Source of the DNA: Flavobacterium foetidum
GTDB taxonomy: Bacteria > Bacteroidota > Bacteroidia > Flavobacteriales > Flavobacteriaceae
Direction of reading: 5' to 3'
DNA length: 64,000 bases
Assembly: GCF_004634245.1 (NCBI RefSeq)
Contig: NZ_SJTF01000011.1
Coordinates: 62,001-126,000 of the forward strand
Position 1 is the stretch's first letter, and every line of letters starts with the position of its first letter. Position numbers and translations under genes: made by a program. A model generated the notes under the pieces. That model saw nothing but the letters and a program-made list of their open reading frames with translations. It ran no database searches and was not told the origin of the DNA. Below, one piece after another: positions 1 through 9,791 of this stretch.

Positions 1-41
1 AAGGCTAAAAAAGCGAAAACATGTGCAATTTTAGATTTGTT

Positions 42-76
42 TTGAGTGGAATAATTATAAATATGAGCTATATTCG
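42..76 (+). promoter_or_regulatory. candidate promoter of the S46 peptidase gene
   Basis: A TTG at 42-44 is followed 24 bases later by TATATTCG at 69-76, one base off the Bacteroidetes -7 consensus TAnnTTTG. The same octamer precedes radC. The start codon lies 20 bases downstream. The spacing is at the long end of the usual range, so this is tentative. Bases 1-41 hold nothing that I can identify. Confidence 0.4.
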
Positions 77-96
77 CAACACTTAAAATAAATAAC

Positions 97-2241
97 ATGA
101 AAAAAATAGTTTTATTCTTAACCATGTCTCTTCTGACTTTTCCTGTAAAAGCCGATGAAGGAATGTGGTTCCTGATGTTTATCGAAAGATTAAATCACAG
201 GGATATGCAAAAAATGGGTCTGCAATTAACAGCCGAAGAAATTTACAGTATCAACAATCACAGTTTAAAAGATGCGATTGTACAATTCAATGGAGGATGT
301 ACTGCAGAAATCGTTTCAAATACTGGTTTAGTACTTACAAACCATCACTGTGGGTATAGTGCAATTGCAGAACTTTCGACTGCCGAGCAGAACTATCTGA
401 AAGATGGTTTTTGGGCAAAAGACAAAAGCGCTGAAATGAAACCAAAATCTTTATTCGTTCGTTTCTTTGTTCGTATGGATGATGTTTCTAAAAGAATCTT
501 GTCTAAAGTAAATGATACAATGACTGAAACGGAAAGAAACAAAATCATTCAGCAAGAAATCAGTTTGATCGAAAAAGAAAACAGCGAAAACGGGAAATAT
601 ACGGTTTCTGTTCGTCCTTTCTTTCAAGGAAATGAATATTACTATTTTGTTTACCAAGATTACACAGACGTTCGTTTAGTGGGAACACCGCCGGAAAGCG
701 TTGGTAAATTTGGTGGAGATACAGACAACTGGGAATGGCCTCGCCAAACTGGAGATTTCTCTATGTTTAGAGTGTATGCAGATAAAGACGGAAATCCTGC
801 TGCTTACTCAAAAGACAATGTGCCTTTGAAACCAAAACATTATTTACCAGTAAGTATTAAAGGTGTAAAAGAAAATGATTTTGCCATGATTTTAGGGTAT
901 CCAGGAAGAACAAACCGTTGGATGCCGGCTGGAGGAATTGAGCAAAACATAAAATATGCTTATCCTGCTTGGGTTGAAGGTGCTAAAACCGGAATGGACG
1001 TAATGAAAAAGTATATGGATAAAGATGCAACTGTTCGTTTACAGTACGCTTCTAAATATGCTTCGACTGCAAACTACTGGAAGAACCGTCAAGGTATGAT
1101 CGATGCTTTAACAAAAGCAGGAACGGTTGATACTAAAGCAGAACAGGAAGATAAATTTTATGAGTGGGCAAGCAAACCTGCTAATAAAGAAAAGTATGAG
1201 AATGTAATTCCGACTATCAACGATTATTACAGAGAAACAAACTTAAAAGCCCGTCACGATAATTACCTGATACAGCTTTTACGTACTTCTAGTTATGCTA
1301 CGGGACCAGCTAATCTAGGAAATGCATTAATTGCTTACTACAAAGAAAATGATGCTAAGAAAGCAGAAATGCTTCCTAAAATCAATGCAATGATTGAAAG
1401 TATTTATGGTGAATTTTATGCGCCATTAGAAAAGGATATTTTAACGGCACAATTGAATTTATACGCTGCTAAAGCTGCTGAGTATGGAATTGCTCCAGAA
1501 ATTGCAAAAATGAAAACGGCTAACAATGGCGATTTTACTGCTGACGTAGCAAAAGCAACGGAACAAAGTTATTTTACCTCTAAAGAAAAAATATTAGGAT
1601 TTTTAGCAGATCCAAAACCAGTAGCTATTACACACGATCCGTTGTATATTATTTCTAATGATTTATTGACTAAATACCGTTCTAAAACAGACGATCAGGC
1701 AAAAGCAGATGATGGTTTTGCAACAGCTTACCGTAAATTGGTGGAAGGTTTAAGAGAATCTAAATTGAACGCAATTAAATATCCAGATGCCAACTCTACA
1801 TTGCGATTGACTTACGGAAAAGTTCGTGCTTTACCTGCAGATCCTCGTAATGATGCAAAAATCAACAACTATACTACAATGGAAAGTATGGTGAAAAAAT
1901 ACAAAGCAGGAGATCAGGAATTTGACTTGCCAGCTCGTTTATTAGAATTGAACAAGAAAAAAGATTACGGACAATATGCTGATAAAGCAGGTTACATGCC
2001 AATCAACTTCTTGACAGATAACGATATTACTGGAGGAAATTCAGGTTCACCTGTTCTGAACGGAAAAGGAGAACTAATCGGTATTGCTTTTGACGGAAAC
2101 ATAGAAGCAATGGCTGGTGACGTTATTTTTGATTCTAATTTACAAAGAACAATCAACGTTGATATTCGTTACGTACTTTGGATTATCGACAAATACGCAG
2201 GAGCGAAAAACATTATCGATGAATTGACGATTGCGAAATAA
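97..2241 (+). CDS. dpp7: S46 family dipeptidyl peptidase, DPP7 type
   Basis: Serine exopeptidase that removes dipeptides from the N-terminus of oligopeptides in the periplasm, feeding amino-acid catabolism. A Sec signal peptide covers about residues 1-19. The chymotrypsin-like triad is visible: the NHHCGY motif (His83/84), GGDTDNW (Asp208 or 210) and GGNSGSP with Ser649. The 714-aa length fits the family, and Ser649 lies almost where it does in Porphyromonas gingivalis DPP7. Eighteen residues after this serine the protein has Gly (FDGN). From family knowledge this position is Gly in DPP7 (hydrophobic P1) and Arg in DPP11 (Asp/Glu P1), so I infer DPP7-like specificity. The gene stands alone and converges on the macroglobulin gene. 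Confidence 0.93.
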   Translation: MKKIVLFLTMSLLTFPVKADEGMWFLMFIERLNHRDMQKMGLQLTAEEIYSINNHSLKDAIVQFNGGCTAEIVSNTGLVLTNHHCGYSAIAELSTAEQNYLKDGFWAKDKSAEMKPKSLFVRFFVRMDDVSKRILSKVNDTMTETERNKIIQQEISLIEKENSENGKYTVSVRPFFQGNEYYYFVYQDYTDVRLVGTPPESVGKFGGDTDNWEWPRQTGDFSMFRVYADKDGNPAAYSKDNVPLKPKHYLPVSIKGVKENDFAMILGYPGRTNRWMPAGGIEQNIKYAYPAWVEGAKTGMDVMKKYMDKDATVRLQYASKYASTANYWKNRQGMIDALTKAGTVDTKAEQEDKFYEWASKPANKEKYENVIPTINDYYRETNLKARHDNYLIQLLRTSSYATGPANLGNALIAYYKENDAKKAEMLPKINAMIESIYGEFYAPLEKDILTAQLNLYAAKAAEYGIAPEIAKMKTANNGDFTADVAKATEQSYFTSKEKILGFLADPKPVAITHDPLYIISNDLLTKYRSKTDDQAKADDGFATAYRKLVEGLRESKLNAIKYPDANSTLRLTYGKVRALPADPRNDAKINNYTTMESMVKKYKAGDQEFDLPARLLELNKKKDYGQYADKAGYMPINFLTDNDITGGNSGSPVLNGKGELIGIAFDGNIEAMAGDVIFDSNLQRTINVDIRYVLWIIDKYAGAKNIIDELTIAK

Positions 2242-2339
2242 TCTGATTTTAAATTCCAATTTATAAATCCCAAATTCCAAATTCTCAAAAAAATGGAAAC
2301 TATGGAGATTAAATAATTCGATGTAAAATAAAAATTCAA

Positions 2340-2373
2340 AACCTAACAGAATTAAAGCTGTTAGGTTTTTTTT
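2340..2373 (+). terminator. rho-independent terminator after the S46 peptidase
   Basis: A 10-bp perfect stem (AACCTAACAG / CTGTTAGGTT), 8-base loop and a run of T residues. The upstream side is A-rich, so it may also stop the convergent macroglobulin transcript. Confidence 0.88.
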
Positions 2374-2397
2374 ATCCCATTTCCTTGGAATTTGGAC

Positions 2398-2422
2398 ACG
2401 AGCGTTAGTGAACTGGCGAAGC
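2398..2422 (+). repeat. dispersed intergenic repeat, copy 1
   Basis: Contains the core GTTAG then GGCGAAGC. It resembles sequences at 47859-47891 and 57288-57317, all in intergenic positions. This copy is the most diverged. Confidence 0.45.
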
Positions 2423-2444
2423 AATTTATAAATTGGAATTTTAA

Positions 2445-5400
2445 TTAATTAACCTTCACTCGAATTCCTTTGCTATGACTTGCAAATTCAGGTGCGTACA
2501 TGCTTTGGATTGTGGTAATTCCGTTGGAGAATTCGCCAACGTTATTTACTCTTATGTCATATTCTAAAACATAAGTTCCTTTTTTGATTTGGTCAAAGAA
2601 CAAATGTGTAGCTGCATCTTTTGTACTCATGTAATAACCTAATCCGTTTTTGTATTGATATTCAGAAAGGACATTGACAGGTTCAAAACAAGAGGCACGC
2701 ATATCTTTTAAATGAACATATTCTGTATCTTCTTTGGATGTGATAACTAATCGAACGGTAACTAAATCCCCAATTTTTAATGGATTTTTTGTTGTAATTT
2801 TTTCTAATTGATTTCCTTTGAGTGTGCTTTTCTTTAGATATAATTCTTTCGAAACAGACAAAACTGCACCTGAATTGTTTTTGATTTTATCCAAATCTTC
2901 AAAGTATTGCCAATAAACACCGCCAAATGCAGGAACTTTAGATTTGTTTTCGATTTTGATCGAAGCCATTTCTTTCTTGACTTCGTCAGCTTTCCAGTTC
3001 AGTTTGATGTAGCCTGTTTCGGCTTCTTTTTCATTTTCGGATAATTTTTTGGTCAGGATTTTTTCATCTCCTAATTTTATAACCGTATTGTCTTTTACAG
3101 AAAGCCAGTCGGTTCCTTGCATTAATAAAGCGTAAATGGCTTCAGTTGTGGATTTTGTTGTGGGCCAGTTTTTGGTTTGTTTGTTTTTTAACAGCCAGAC
3201 TTTCATCGCATCAACCGATTTGGTATCGTTTGTCACTTCGGCGAAAGCCTCAATCAATAAAGCTTGAGTTTCTATTGGAGCCTGATACCAGTACCAGCCC
3301 GATTTATTGGCAATCCAGTACATTCCCCAGTCTTCGTTGTTTGAAGAAGTTTCTTTTAAGCTTTCGATTATTTTCTTAGCGCTTTCTTTTTCTCCAAAAC
3401 GATTCAAAGTTAGTACTGCTAATCCTTTTTCGTAAAGAGAATAATTCAGCCAATCTTTTTTAGCAGTTTCTAAATATAGTTTTGAAGCTTTTTTCAAAGT
3501 ATCGGATAAAGGATATTTTTCTAGATAAAAACTTCTTGTGTACAAATAATGCAAATCAGAATAGGGATTGAACCATGTTATCTTATCGCTTGTTTTCAGA
3601 TTTTTGGTTGTTTCTTTATGATATCTTAAAAATTTAGAATCTATAAACGGAATAGCAGTAGCAGTAATCTTTTCTAATTGAGAAGAATTGCTGTTCTTTT
3701 GAAGTTTTTCCAAATGCCCAAGGCCAGCCAGAATATGTCTCGTGATGTATTCATTTTCGTAATTTCCTCCAAACCAAGAAAAAGCACCGGATGGAAGTTG
3801 TTTTTGTTTTAATTTCTGAAAAGTAGCCTGCTCAGACGTTTTCATTTTTTCTAAATCGAATAAAAGCGCAAGATTTCTTTTCTTTTCGTTTTCATTTTGT
3901 GCATCATTCAGCCATGGTGTTTCGGCCAAAATGAGTGATTTTAATTCTTCATTATCATCCAATTTCGAATTTGGTTTTTGATTCTTTCTCCATTCTTCAA
4001 AAATGCTGGCAATTTTCGGATTGCTTGCAATGATTTCCCTCGCCAAAGCATTGGCATAATAACGAGCAAAAGTCTGTTCAGCGCATTCATGTTCATATTC
4101 CATTAAATAAGGAATGGACTGAATCGCAAGCCAAGTTGGGTTAGAAGTATATTCTAGTGTAAACTGATGATTTTTTAATGTTGTAGAATTATTGTTTTTT
4201 AAATTCTCAAACGTATATTCTTTAGTTGAATTCTCGCGAACCCAAATCGGAATACTTTCAGTTACCAGCATATTATTGGTCAAAACAGGAACAATATTTT
4301 CTTCTCCATCAGAGAAATTACCCGCTTTTGCTACGATTTTATATTGAACACCTTGTAAACCTTCAGGAATTGTAATAGTCCAGTTGGCAGTTGTATTTCC
4401 GTAAGCTGGAATTGTAAAGTTTTTGATGTTTTTTACGTTCAGCATTTTGGCATCAATTGGTTCCATAGTCACAGCATCAAAAAACTGTAAACTGGCGATT
4501 CCGGTTTTTGCTTCAGCGGTAAGATTCGAGATTTTGGCACTGATTAAAATAGTGTCTTTTTCTCTAAAGAATCTTGGGAAATTGGGCATCACCATTAATT
4601 CTTTTTGTGTAACAACATTCTTTTCCAGATATCCTAAAACGGCATCTTTGTTATGAGCCAGTAAACGAAGTTTCCAAGCGGTTAAGGCTTCTGGAGATGT
4701 AAAGTTGAAACTTACTTTTCCTTTAGAATCCGTTCTCAAATTAGGGAAGAAGAAAGCGGTTTCAGAGAGATTTTTTCTGGCTTTTACTTGCGTTAACTCT
4801 TCTAATGCTTTTTTGGTCGTAATGATAATAGCGCCATTTGCAGCTCTGCTTCCATAAAGCGCAGTTGCTTTTTCGTTTTTTAAAACATCTATGGCTAAAA
4901 TATCTTTTGGGTCTATACTGTTTATATCGCTTACTATTATTCCGTCTACTACATAAATTGGCGGATTTGCTCCTGAAATCGAACCGTTTCCTCTAATCAT
5001 AACTTTATAATCGCTTACACTCACACCAGCAACTTTTCCCGATAATGAATCTGAAATTCCGGCTGTATTATAAACGGTATTGTCTTCTTGAACGACCATT
5101 TGGGTAACTGCTCCTGTTAAAGATTTCTTTTTCTGAACACCATAACCCACTACAACAACTTCTTCTAAATTAGAAGATTCATCTTTTAAAATAATATTTT
5201 GGATTTTGTTTCGGGAAATAACAACCGTTTCACTTTTAAAGCCAATATACGAAAATACAAGTTCCTCATTTTCATTAGCTTCTATTTCATAATATCCATC
5301 ATAGTCGGTTGTAGTGCTTCTTTGTGTTCCTTTTACGGTTACAGATACGCCAGGAAGTTCTAATTTGTTGTTATCGGTTACAATTCCCGATATCATTTTG

Positions 5401-8400
5401 GCATTTGTTGGTTTTTTAACCTTTTTGCTTAATTGTCTTTGATATTCTCTTTGAAGATAAAGTGCATTGAAATGTGAGCTGTTAAAGTCAAATCCAAACC
5501 AGATTAATTTAGTGCTTTCATTTTTAAGTTCTATTTGTTTTGATGCAGGATTTGGGTAGGAGATTATAGTATTCGTTTTTTCACTTCCTAAAACTGATTT
5601 CGATGTACCGCGAACAATACTGCCGCTATTGTAATAACTATTCCATCTTTCCCAATTTTTTGTGACAAATTGATCCAAAGAAGCGTCGTACATAGAAGCC
5701 AAAACTTCAGCTTCATTTTTTGTTGCTTTTCCTGTAAGTTTAAAAGACCAATTTTCGGTGCTTCCAGGTTGTAATTTGCTTCTAAAAGTATCTACATCAA
5801 ATTTTAATTCGGGTATTTCTGATTTCAAGACCACAGAGAGACTATTATCAAATTTTTCATTTTCAAAAACACTTTCAAAATTAATCGTGACAATATCTTT
5901 GAATTCTTTTTTAAGTTGAATTCTAATTACGGTTTCATGATTTTCAAGATGGTATGTTTCTTCTGAAAAAATATTGCCTTCAAAATTTGCAACTCCCATG
6001 ATATACAAATCGGGTATTACAGATTTTAATTTTAGTAAAGCAAAACCATCTTTTTTTGCATCAGAATTTATTTGTTCAACCGTAAATAATTTGCTTGTAT
6101 CAAATTTATCTTTGCTTTGTTTAATTTTAAAAGTAGTACTGTTTTCAATTAAATTTCCAAAACTATCTTGAGCTGAAAATACAACTTTATAGTTTCCGGA
6201 TTGATAATTAGAAATAAAATCTAAGGAAAGGATTTTATCTATTTCGGTATTAATCTTTTTAGAAAAAAGTAAATTTTCGGGTGTTCTATCTTTTAATTTT
6301 GAGTTAGATTCATAAGGAAATAATTTCTCAAATTCTGTATCTGAAATCGCTTCGATTTCTGGATTAGGAAAAACTCTAGTTTTAAATTTTGTCGAGTTTG
6401 GACTAAGAAAATAAATTTTCACTTCTCCTTTTGTCGCTTTGAATTCACCGTTTAAATTAGTGCTTGTAAGTTTGATGTCATTTTTGTCTTTAGTTAAAAG
6501 TAAAGGCTTAACAATGTTGTTAAGTTCCAAATCATGGTAGCCTACTTTTATAGTAGTTTGAGCATCATGTGTCTCGCCATTAATATCGGTTACGGTAGCT
6601 TTTATCAAATAAGAAAAAACGGGAAGTTTTTCTTTTACTGCATTTTCTGAGGGAATTGCGGTAAAATCAATTGTAAATTTTCCTGATGCATCCGTTTTAG
6701 TTTCTCCTGTTTTTAATATTTCGTTAGGCTCTTGTGAGTAGTAATTTCTAGAATAATTTGTACTTCTGGTAACAGTATAAGTTACTTTCGCATCAGAAAT
6801 GTTGCTTCCTGCAAAGGCTTTTGCAATTCCGTTTACTTTTGTCAGTTTGTTAAGCTGGAAACTCTCTTTTTTAGGTTCAAAATTGACTTCAAATTTCGGA
6901 CGTTTATATTCTTCAACTCTAAAACCTAACTCTGAATAAGACAAGTTGACATTGTCCCAAAACGGATGCTCATCTTTGGTTTTGTCGTAAACTTTGTCCT
7001 TCTCATATTCATCCGGTTCATCGGCTTTAATCGTAAAAGTTCCAGTAAGTCCGGTTTTTGGTAAAATAAATTCTCCAGAAAAAGATCCGAATTCATTTGT
7101 AGTTACGTCAAATTCTTTAAAATCGTTTTGATTTGCATCTTCAACAGTAATTTTAAACGAAGTGAAAGGAACTACAGAAACTTTACCTTTTAGTCTTTGT
7201 ATAGCAATCCCTTTATAATATACCGTTTGTCCAGGGCGATATATTGCGCGGTCTAGATACAATTCGACTGTGGCGCTAAATTTCTGATCGTTATTATTCT
7301 GATCATCATATTCAGTATTATAATACAGGTAGTTTTTGTTTACAGATAGCGTGTCATTTGCATTGTAGAAAGTGATAAGTTCATCGTAGCGATCTTTCAC
7401 TTTATCCAAAACAGCATTTCCATTTTTATTCGTTTTAACTGAGAAAGACGGAGTTTTTAAGGTTACATTTTCTAAAGGCTTTCCTGTTTTTCGATCAAAA
7501 ACCTGATAATTTTCCTGTTTTTCATTTTGTGATGCCAAAACTATAAATTGAGAAACTGTTATGGTTTCAAAAGCGGTCGCTTTCTTGCCTTTTGTATCAG
7601 ACTCACTTTCAAAATAGACCAAGTAAGAACCTGTTTCTAATCTCGGAAGCAAAACTTCTGTAGCATATTCGTAATAATCTTTTTTATCGACAAGCGGATA
7701 GATTTGTGAAGCAATAGGTTTTGTTTTTGCGACAAGATTTTCAATTATGCTGTCTCTCTTATACGTTTTAGTCTGCTTAGTTTGCGTCTGATTGATTCTA
7801 AAGAATGAAATTTTAAGATTCTCAATATTTTGATATCGAATATAACCTCTCATGTTTTCATTATTATAAACATATTTTTGAAGCTGTACATTTAAAAATT
7901 TATGCAAAATAGCTTCTTTCTTTTGAAGCGCCAGTTTATAAGCATTCGATTTGTTTTCTGTTTTTAAAATACTATCGAGAATTACAACTGCTTTTGCATT
8001 GTAATCTGGATTGGTCTGTTTTGATGCATGTTGAGATAGATAATAAGCCTTTTCGAGTTGAATGTTGTGAATAAGATTCAGATCATTGGTTTGTTTTTGA
8101 AATGCTGTCAAGGCTTTAATGTAATCTTCGTCAGCATCAACGATATAATTTTTGCTGAATTGAATTCTTTGCCAGATGTTTTCTGCTGAAGGATTGTTGA
8201 TTTCTTGTTTTTGATAAAGTTTCAAAATCAACTTTAGATTTTCATTGGAAACAGAATCAAAATTTACTTTTATAAAATCATTTGAATTTCCTAGAAGCTC
8301 TTTTTTAGAATAAAAAAACTCACTTTTCTTAATTTCCCAAGTGCGTAATTTTTGTGTTAGAATAGAAATGTTTTCTGATAGTATGTAATTGAATACATTT

Positions 8401-8942
8401 AATGTTTTGAATTTTTCTATCGTTGGATAATCGAAGATAGCTTCATATTTTGTTAGAGTTGTGTTTTTTAGAATAGGCTCATTTTCTAAGGAATTTTTTA
8501 AAGATTGGTTGATCTCAGAAGTGAAATTACTTTCAGTCCAAGTTAAAAAATCGGAATCTAAAACTGTAGTATTCGTTCTTCTATTAATTTGATATCTGTT
8601 ATTGCTGTAATAATCGGTTAAACATTTCGCATACACCAAATTCAAAATAGCCTTCGATGGAACCGAAACGCGATTAATATTTGTTTTTAAATTATTTAAA
8701 ATTTTCGTTTGTGCATTTTCATCTACAACCTGCAAATATTTAGATTGATAGAAAAAGCATTTTATCATTTGAACTTCGTCTTTATGATTAACAGCCTTTT
8801 TGTAAATTTTCGAAACAATTTCATTGGCAGATTTTACTTTGCCTTCGTTTTCAAGAGCAATAACATTGTCCCATTTTTTGTCATTTTGCTGACCAAAAAG
8901 TACTGTAGAAAGCAATAAGAATACAAATAGTAAATTTTTCAT
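2445..8942 (-). CDS. giant secreted alpha-2-macroglobulin with inserted SusC-like carboxypeptidase-regulatory and TonB-plug domains
   Basis: Bacterial macroglobulins are thought to trap proteases in the periplasm or at the surface through a thioester. This 2165-aa protein has a signal peptide (about residues 1-18, no lipobox), an alpha-helical N-terminal region, an MG2-type domain near residues 555-650 (YRPGQTVYYKG), further MG-like beta domains, and an A2M domain starting near 1390 (ETAFFFPNLRTD). The thioester domain contains CAEQ, with Cys1620, Glu1622 and Gln1623. Unusually, residues about 1183-1385 are a carboxypeptidase-regulatory domain (ISGIVTDN, DYDGYYEI, FSYIGFKS) followed by a TonB plug (IRGNGS, IYVVDG, GSRAANGAIIITTKK) like those of SusC proteins, but with no beta-barrel. 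The insert lies directly before the A2M domain, where animal macroglobulins carry the bait region. No penicillin-binding protein 1C gene adjoins it, unlike many proteobacterial homologues. Confidence 0.92.
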   Translation of the reverse strand: MKNLLFVFLLLSTVLFGQQNDKKWDNVIALENEGKVKSANEIVSKIYKKAVNHKDEVQMIKCFFYQSKYLQVVDENAQTKILNNLKTNINRVSVPSKAILNLVYAKCLTDYYSNNRYQINRRTNTTVLDSDFLTWTESNFTSEINQSLKNSLENEPILKNTTLTKYEAIFDYPTIEKFKTLNVFNYILSENISILTQKLRTWEIKKSEFFYSKKELLGNSNDFIKVNFDSVSNENLKLILKLYQKQEINNPSAENIWQRIQFSKNYIVDADEDYIKALTAFQKQTNDLNLIHNIQLEKAYYLSQHASKQTNPDYNAKAVVILDSILKTENKSNAYKLALQKKEAILHKFLNVQLQKYVYNNENMRGYIRYQNIENLKISFFRINQTQTKQTKTYKRDSIIENLVAKTKPIASQIYPLVDKKDYYEYATEVLLPRLETGSYLVYFESESDTKGKKATAFETITVSQFIVLASQNEKQENYQVFDRKTGKPLENVTLKTPSFSVKTNKNGNAVLDKVKDRYDELITFYNANDTLSVNKNYLYYNTEYDDQNNNDQKFSATVELYLDRAIYRPGQTVYYKGIAIQRLKGKVSVVPFTSFKITVEDANQNDFKEFDVTTNEFGSFSGEFILPKTGLTGTFTIKADEPDEYEKDKVYDKTKDEHPFWDNVNLSYSELGFRVEEYKRPKFEVNFEPKKESFQLNKLTKVNGIAKAFAGSNISDAKVTYTVTRSTNYSRNYYSQEPNEILKTGETKTDASGKFTIDFTAIPSENAVKEKLPVFSYLIKATVTDINGETHDAQTTIKVGYHDLELNNIVKPLLLTKDKNDIKLTSTNLNGEFKATKGEVKIYFLSPNSTKFKTRVFPNPEIEAISDTEFEKLFPYESNSKLKDRTPENLLFSKKINTEIDKILSLDFISNYQSGNYKVVFSAQDSFGNLIENSTTFKIKQSKDKFDTSKLFTVEQINSDAKKDGFALLKLKSVIPDLYIMGVANFEGNIFSEETYHLENHETVIRIQLKKEFKDIVTINFESVFENEKFDNSLSVVLKSEIPELKFDVDTFRSKLQPGSTENWSFKLTGKATKNEAEVLASMYDASLDQFVTKNWERWNSYYNSGSIVRGTSKSVLGSEKTNTIISYPNPASKQIELKNESTKLIWFGFDFNSSHFNALYLQREYQRQLSKKVKKPTNAKMISGIVTDNNKLELPGVSVTVKGTQRSTTTDYDGYYEIEANENEELVFSYIGFKSETVVISRNKIQNIILKDESSNLEEVVVVGYGVQKKKSLTGAVTQMVVQEDNTVYNTAGISDSLSGKVAGVSVSDYKVMIRGNGSISGANPPIYVVDGIIVSDINSIDPKDILAIDVLKNEKATALYGSRAANGAIIITTKKALEELTQVKARKNLSETAFFFPNLRTDSKGKVSFNFTSPEALTAWKLRLLAHNKDAVLGYLEKNVVTQKELMVMPNFPRFFREKDTILISAKISNLTAEAKTGIASLQFFDAVTMEPIDAKMLNVKNIKNFTIPAYGNTTANWTITIPEGLQGVQYKIVAKAGNFSDGEENIVPVLTNNMLVTESIPIWVRENSTKEYTFENLKNNNSTTLKNHQFTLEYTSNPTWLAIQSIPYLMEYEHECAEQTFARYYANALAREIIASNPKIASIFEEWRKNQKPNSKLDDNEELKSLILAETPWLNDAQNENEKKRNLALLFDLEKMKTSEQATFQKLKQKQLPSGAFSWFGGNYENEYITRHILAGLGHLEKLQKNSNSSQLEKITATAIPFIDSKFLRYHKETTKNLKTSDKITWFNPYSDLHYLYTRSFYLEKYPLSDTLKKASKLYLETAKKDWLNYSLYEKGLAVLTLNRFGEKESAKKIIESLKETSSNNEDWGMYWIANKSGWYWYQAPIETQALLIEAFAEVTNDTKSVDAMKVWLLKNKQTKNWPTTKSTTEAIYALLMQGTDWLSVKDNTVIKLGDEKILTKKLSENEKEAETGYIKLNWKADEVKKEMASIKIENKSKVPAFGGVYWQYFEDLDKIKNNSGAVLSVSKELYLKKSTLKGNQLEKITTKNPLKIGDLVTVRLVITSKEDTEYVHLKDMRASCFEPVNVLSEYQYKNGLGYYMSTKDAATHLFFDQIKKGTYVLEYDIRVNNVGEFSNGITTIQSMYAPEFASHSKGIRVKVN

Positions 8943-9071
8943 AAATCAGTTTTCTTGTATAGAGAGTGGTTTGGCTAAAAAGGTTGGATTTAATTTAAAA
9001 ATAATTTTCGGACAAATTACTAATTTATGTTCAAAAGCAAATCGCATTTTATATTTCCTTATTTTTGAAAC

Positions 9072-9758
9072 ATGAATAAGCTGCTGATTTTCTTTTTAAT
9101 TGTTTCAACACATTGTTGGTCGCAATCTAATTTTGAAAAAGCAGAGAAATTATTTCGGGCTAAAAAGTATAATGATGCACAATTGCTTTTTGAAGGTGTT
9201 CTAAAAACCAATCATTCGGATATCAAGACATTAGAATATCTGGGAGAAATAGAAGCACATCAAAAATCATGGGTAAAAGGCGCTGTATATTTCAAAAAAC
9301 TAACAGAATTAAAACCAACAGTTGCTGATTATTTTTTTAAATATGGAGGATGCCTCGCAATGCATGCCGTAGAGGTCAATAAAATTAAAGCTTTTTCGAT
9401 GGTTGGCGATATGAAAGAAGCTTTTGAAACAGCAATCGAACTCAATCCAAAACATGTTCAGGCACGTTGGGCTTTGATAGAAATTTATTTGCAATTGCCT
9501 GGGATTCTAGGTGGAAGCGAATCTAAGGCAATTACCTATTCAAACGAATTAGCGCAGTTTTCTCCAATTGACGGCTATTTGTCTAGGGGAAGAATCGAAG
9601 AGTATTTTAAACGATATACTGCCGCCGAAAAAAATTATAAAAAAGCGCATGAAATTGGCAATTCAAAAGTCACGTTTCAAAAATTATATAATTTATATTT
9701 GAACAAATTAAAAGATCCTAATAAAGCACAGGATTTAAAACGAAAATTTGACTCATAA
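9072..9758 (+). CDS. secreted TPR-repeat protein
   Basis: A 228-aa protein with a short signal peptide ending near WSQS (residues 15-18), followed by tetratricopeptide repeats from about residue 20 to the C-terminus (for example NFEKAEKLFRAKKYNDA, then ALIEIYLQLPGILGG). TPR arrays mediate protein-protein contacts; no enzymatic motif is seen. The precise role is unknown. It is divergent from the macroglobulin gene, with 129 bases between the starts. A TATTTTTG box ends only 4 bases before the ATG, which would make the mRNA nearly leaderless if it is the promoter. ATG 9072 is the only start that gives a signal peptide. Confidence 0.8.
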   Translation: MNKLLIFFLIVSTHCWSQSNFEKAEKLFRAKKYNDAQLLFEGVLKTNHSDIKTLEYLGEIEAHQKSWVKGAVYFKKLTELKPTVADYFFKYGGCLAMHAVEVNKIKAFSMVGDMKEAFETAIELNPKHVQARWALIEIYLQLPGILGGSESKAITYSNELAQFSPIDGYLSRGRIEEYFKRYTAAEKNYKKAHEIGNSKVTFQKLYNLYLNKLKDPNKAQDLKRKFDS

Positions 9759-9791
9759 ATAATCAAATCTTGAAAACTGAATTCAGATAAC

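Larger units (their letters stand above)
2251..2441. repeat. 18-bp perfect inverted repeat flanking the convergent terminator
   Basis: The arm at 2251-2268 (AAATTCCAATTTATAAAT) is exactly repeated in inverse orientation at 2424-2441; extending outward to 21 bp adds one mismatch. The arms enclose the terminator at 2340-2373 and a copy of a dispersed repeat at 2398-2422. They nearly fill the gap between two convergent genes. The layout resembles a small non-autonomous element, but no target-site duplication was identified. Confidence 0.6.

Noticed and set aside
1..45. Possible C-terminal end of an upstream gene
   Set aside because: Frame 1 is open for 14 codons before a TGA, but that is too short to tell a gene end from chance.
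4790..5400. Separate TonB-dependent receptor gene within the macroglobulin region
   Set aside because: It is in one uninterrupted frame with the flanking domains and has no barrel or start of its own.
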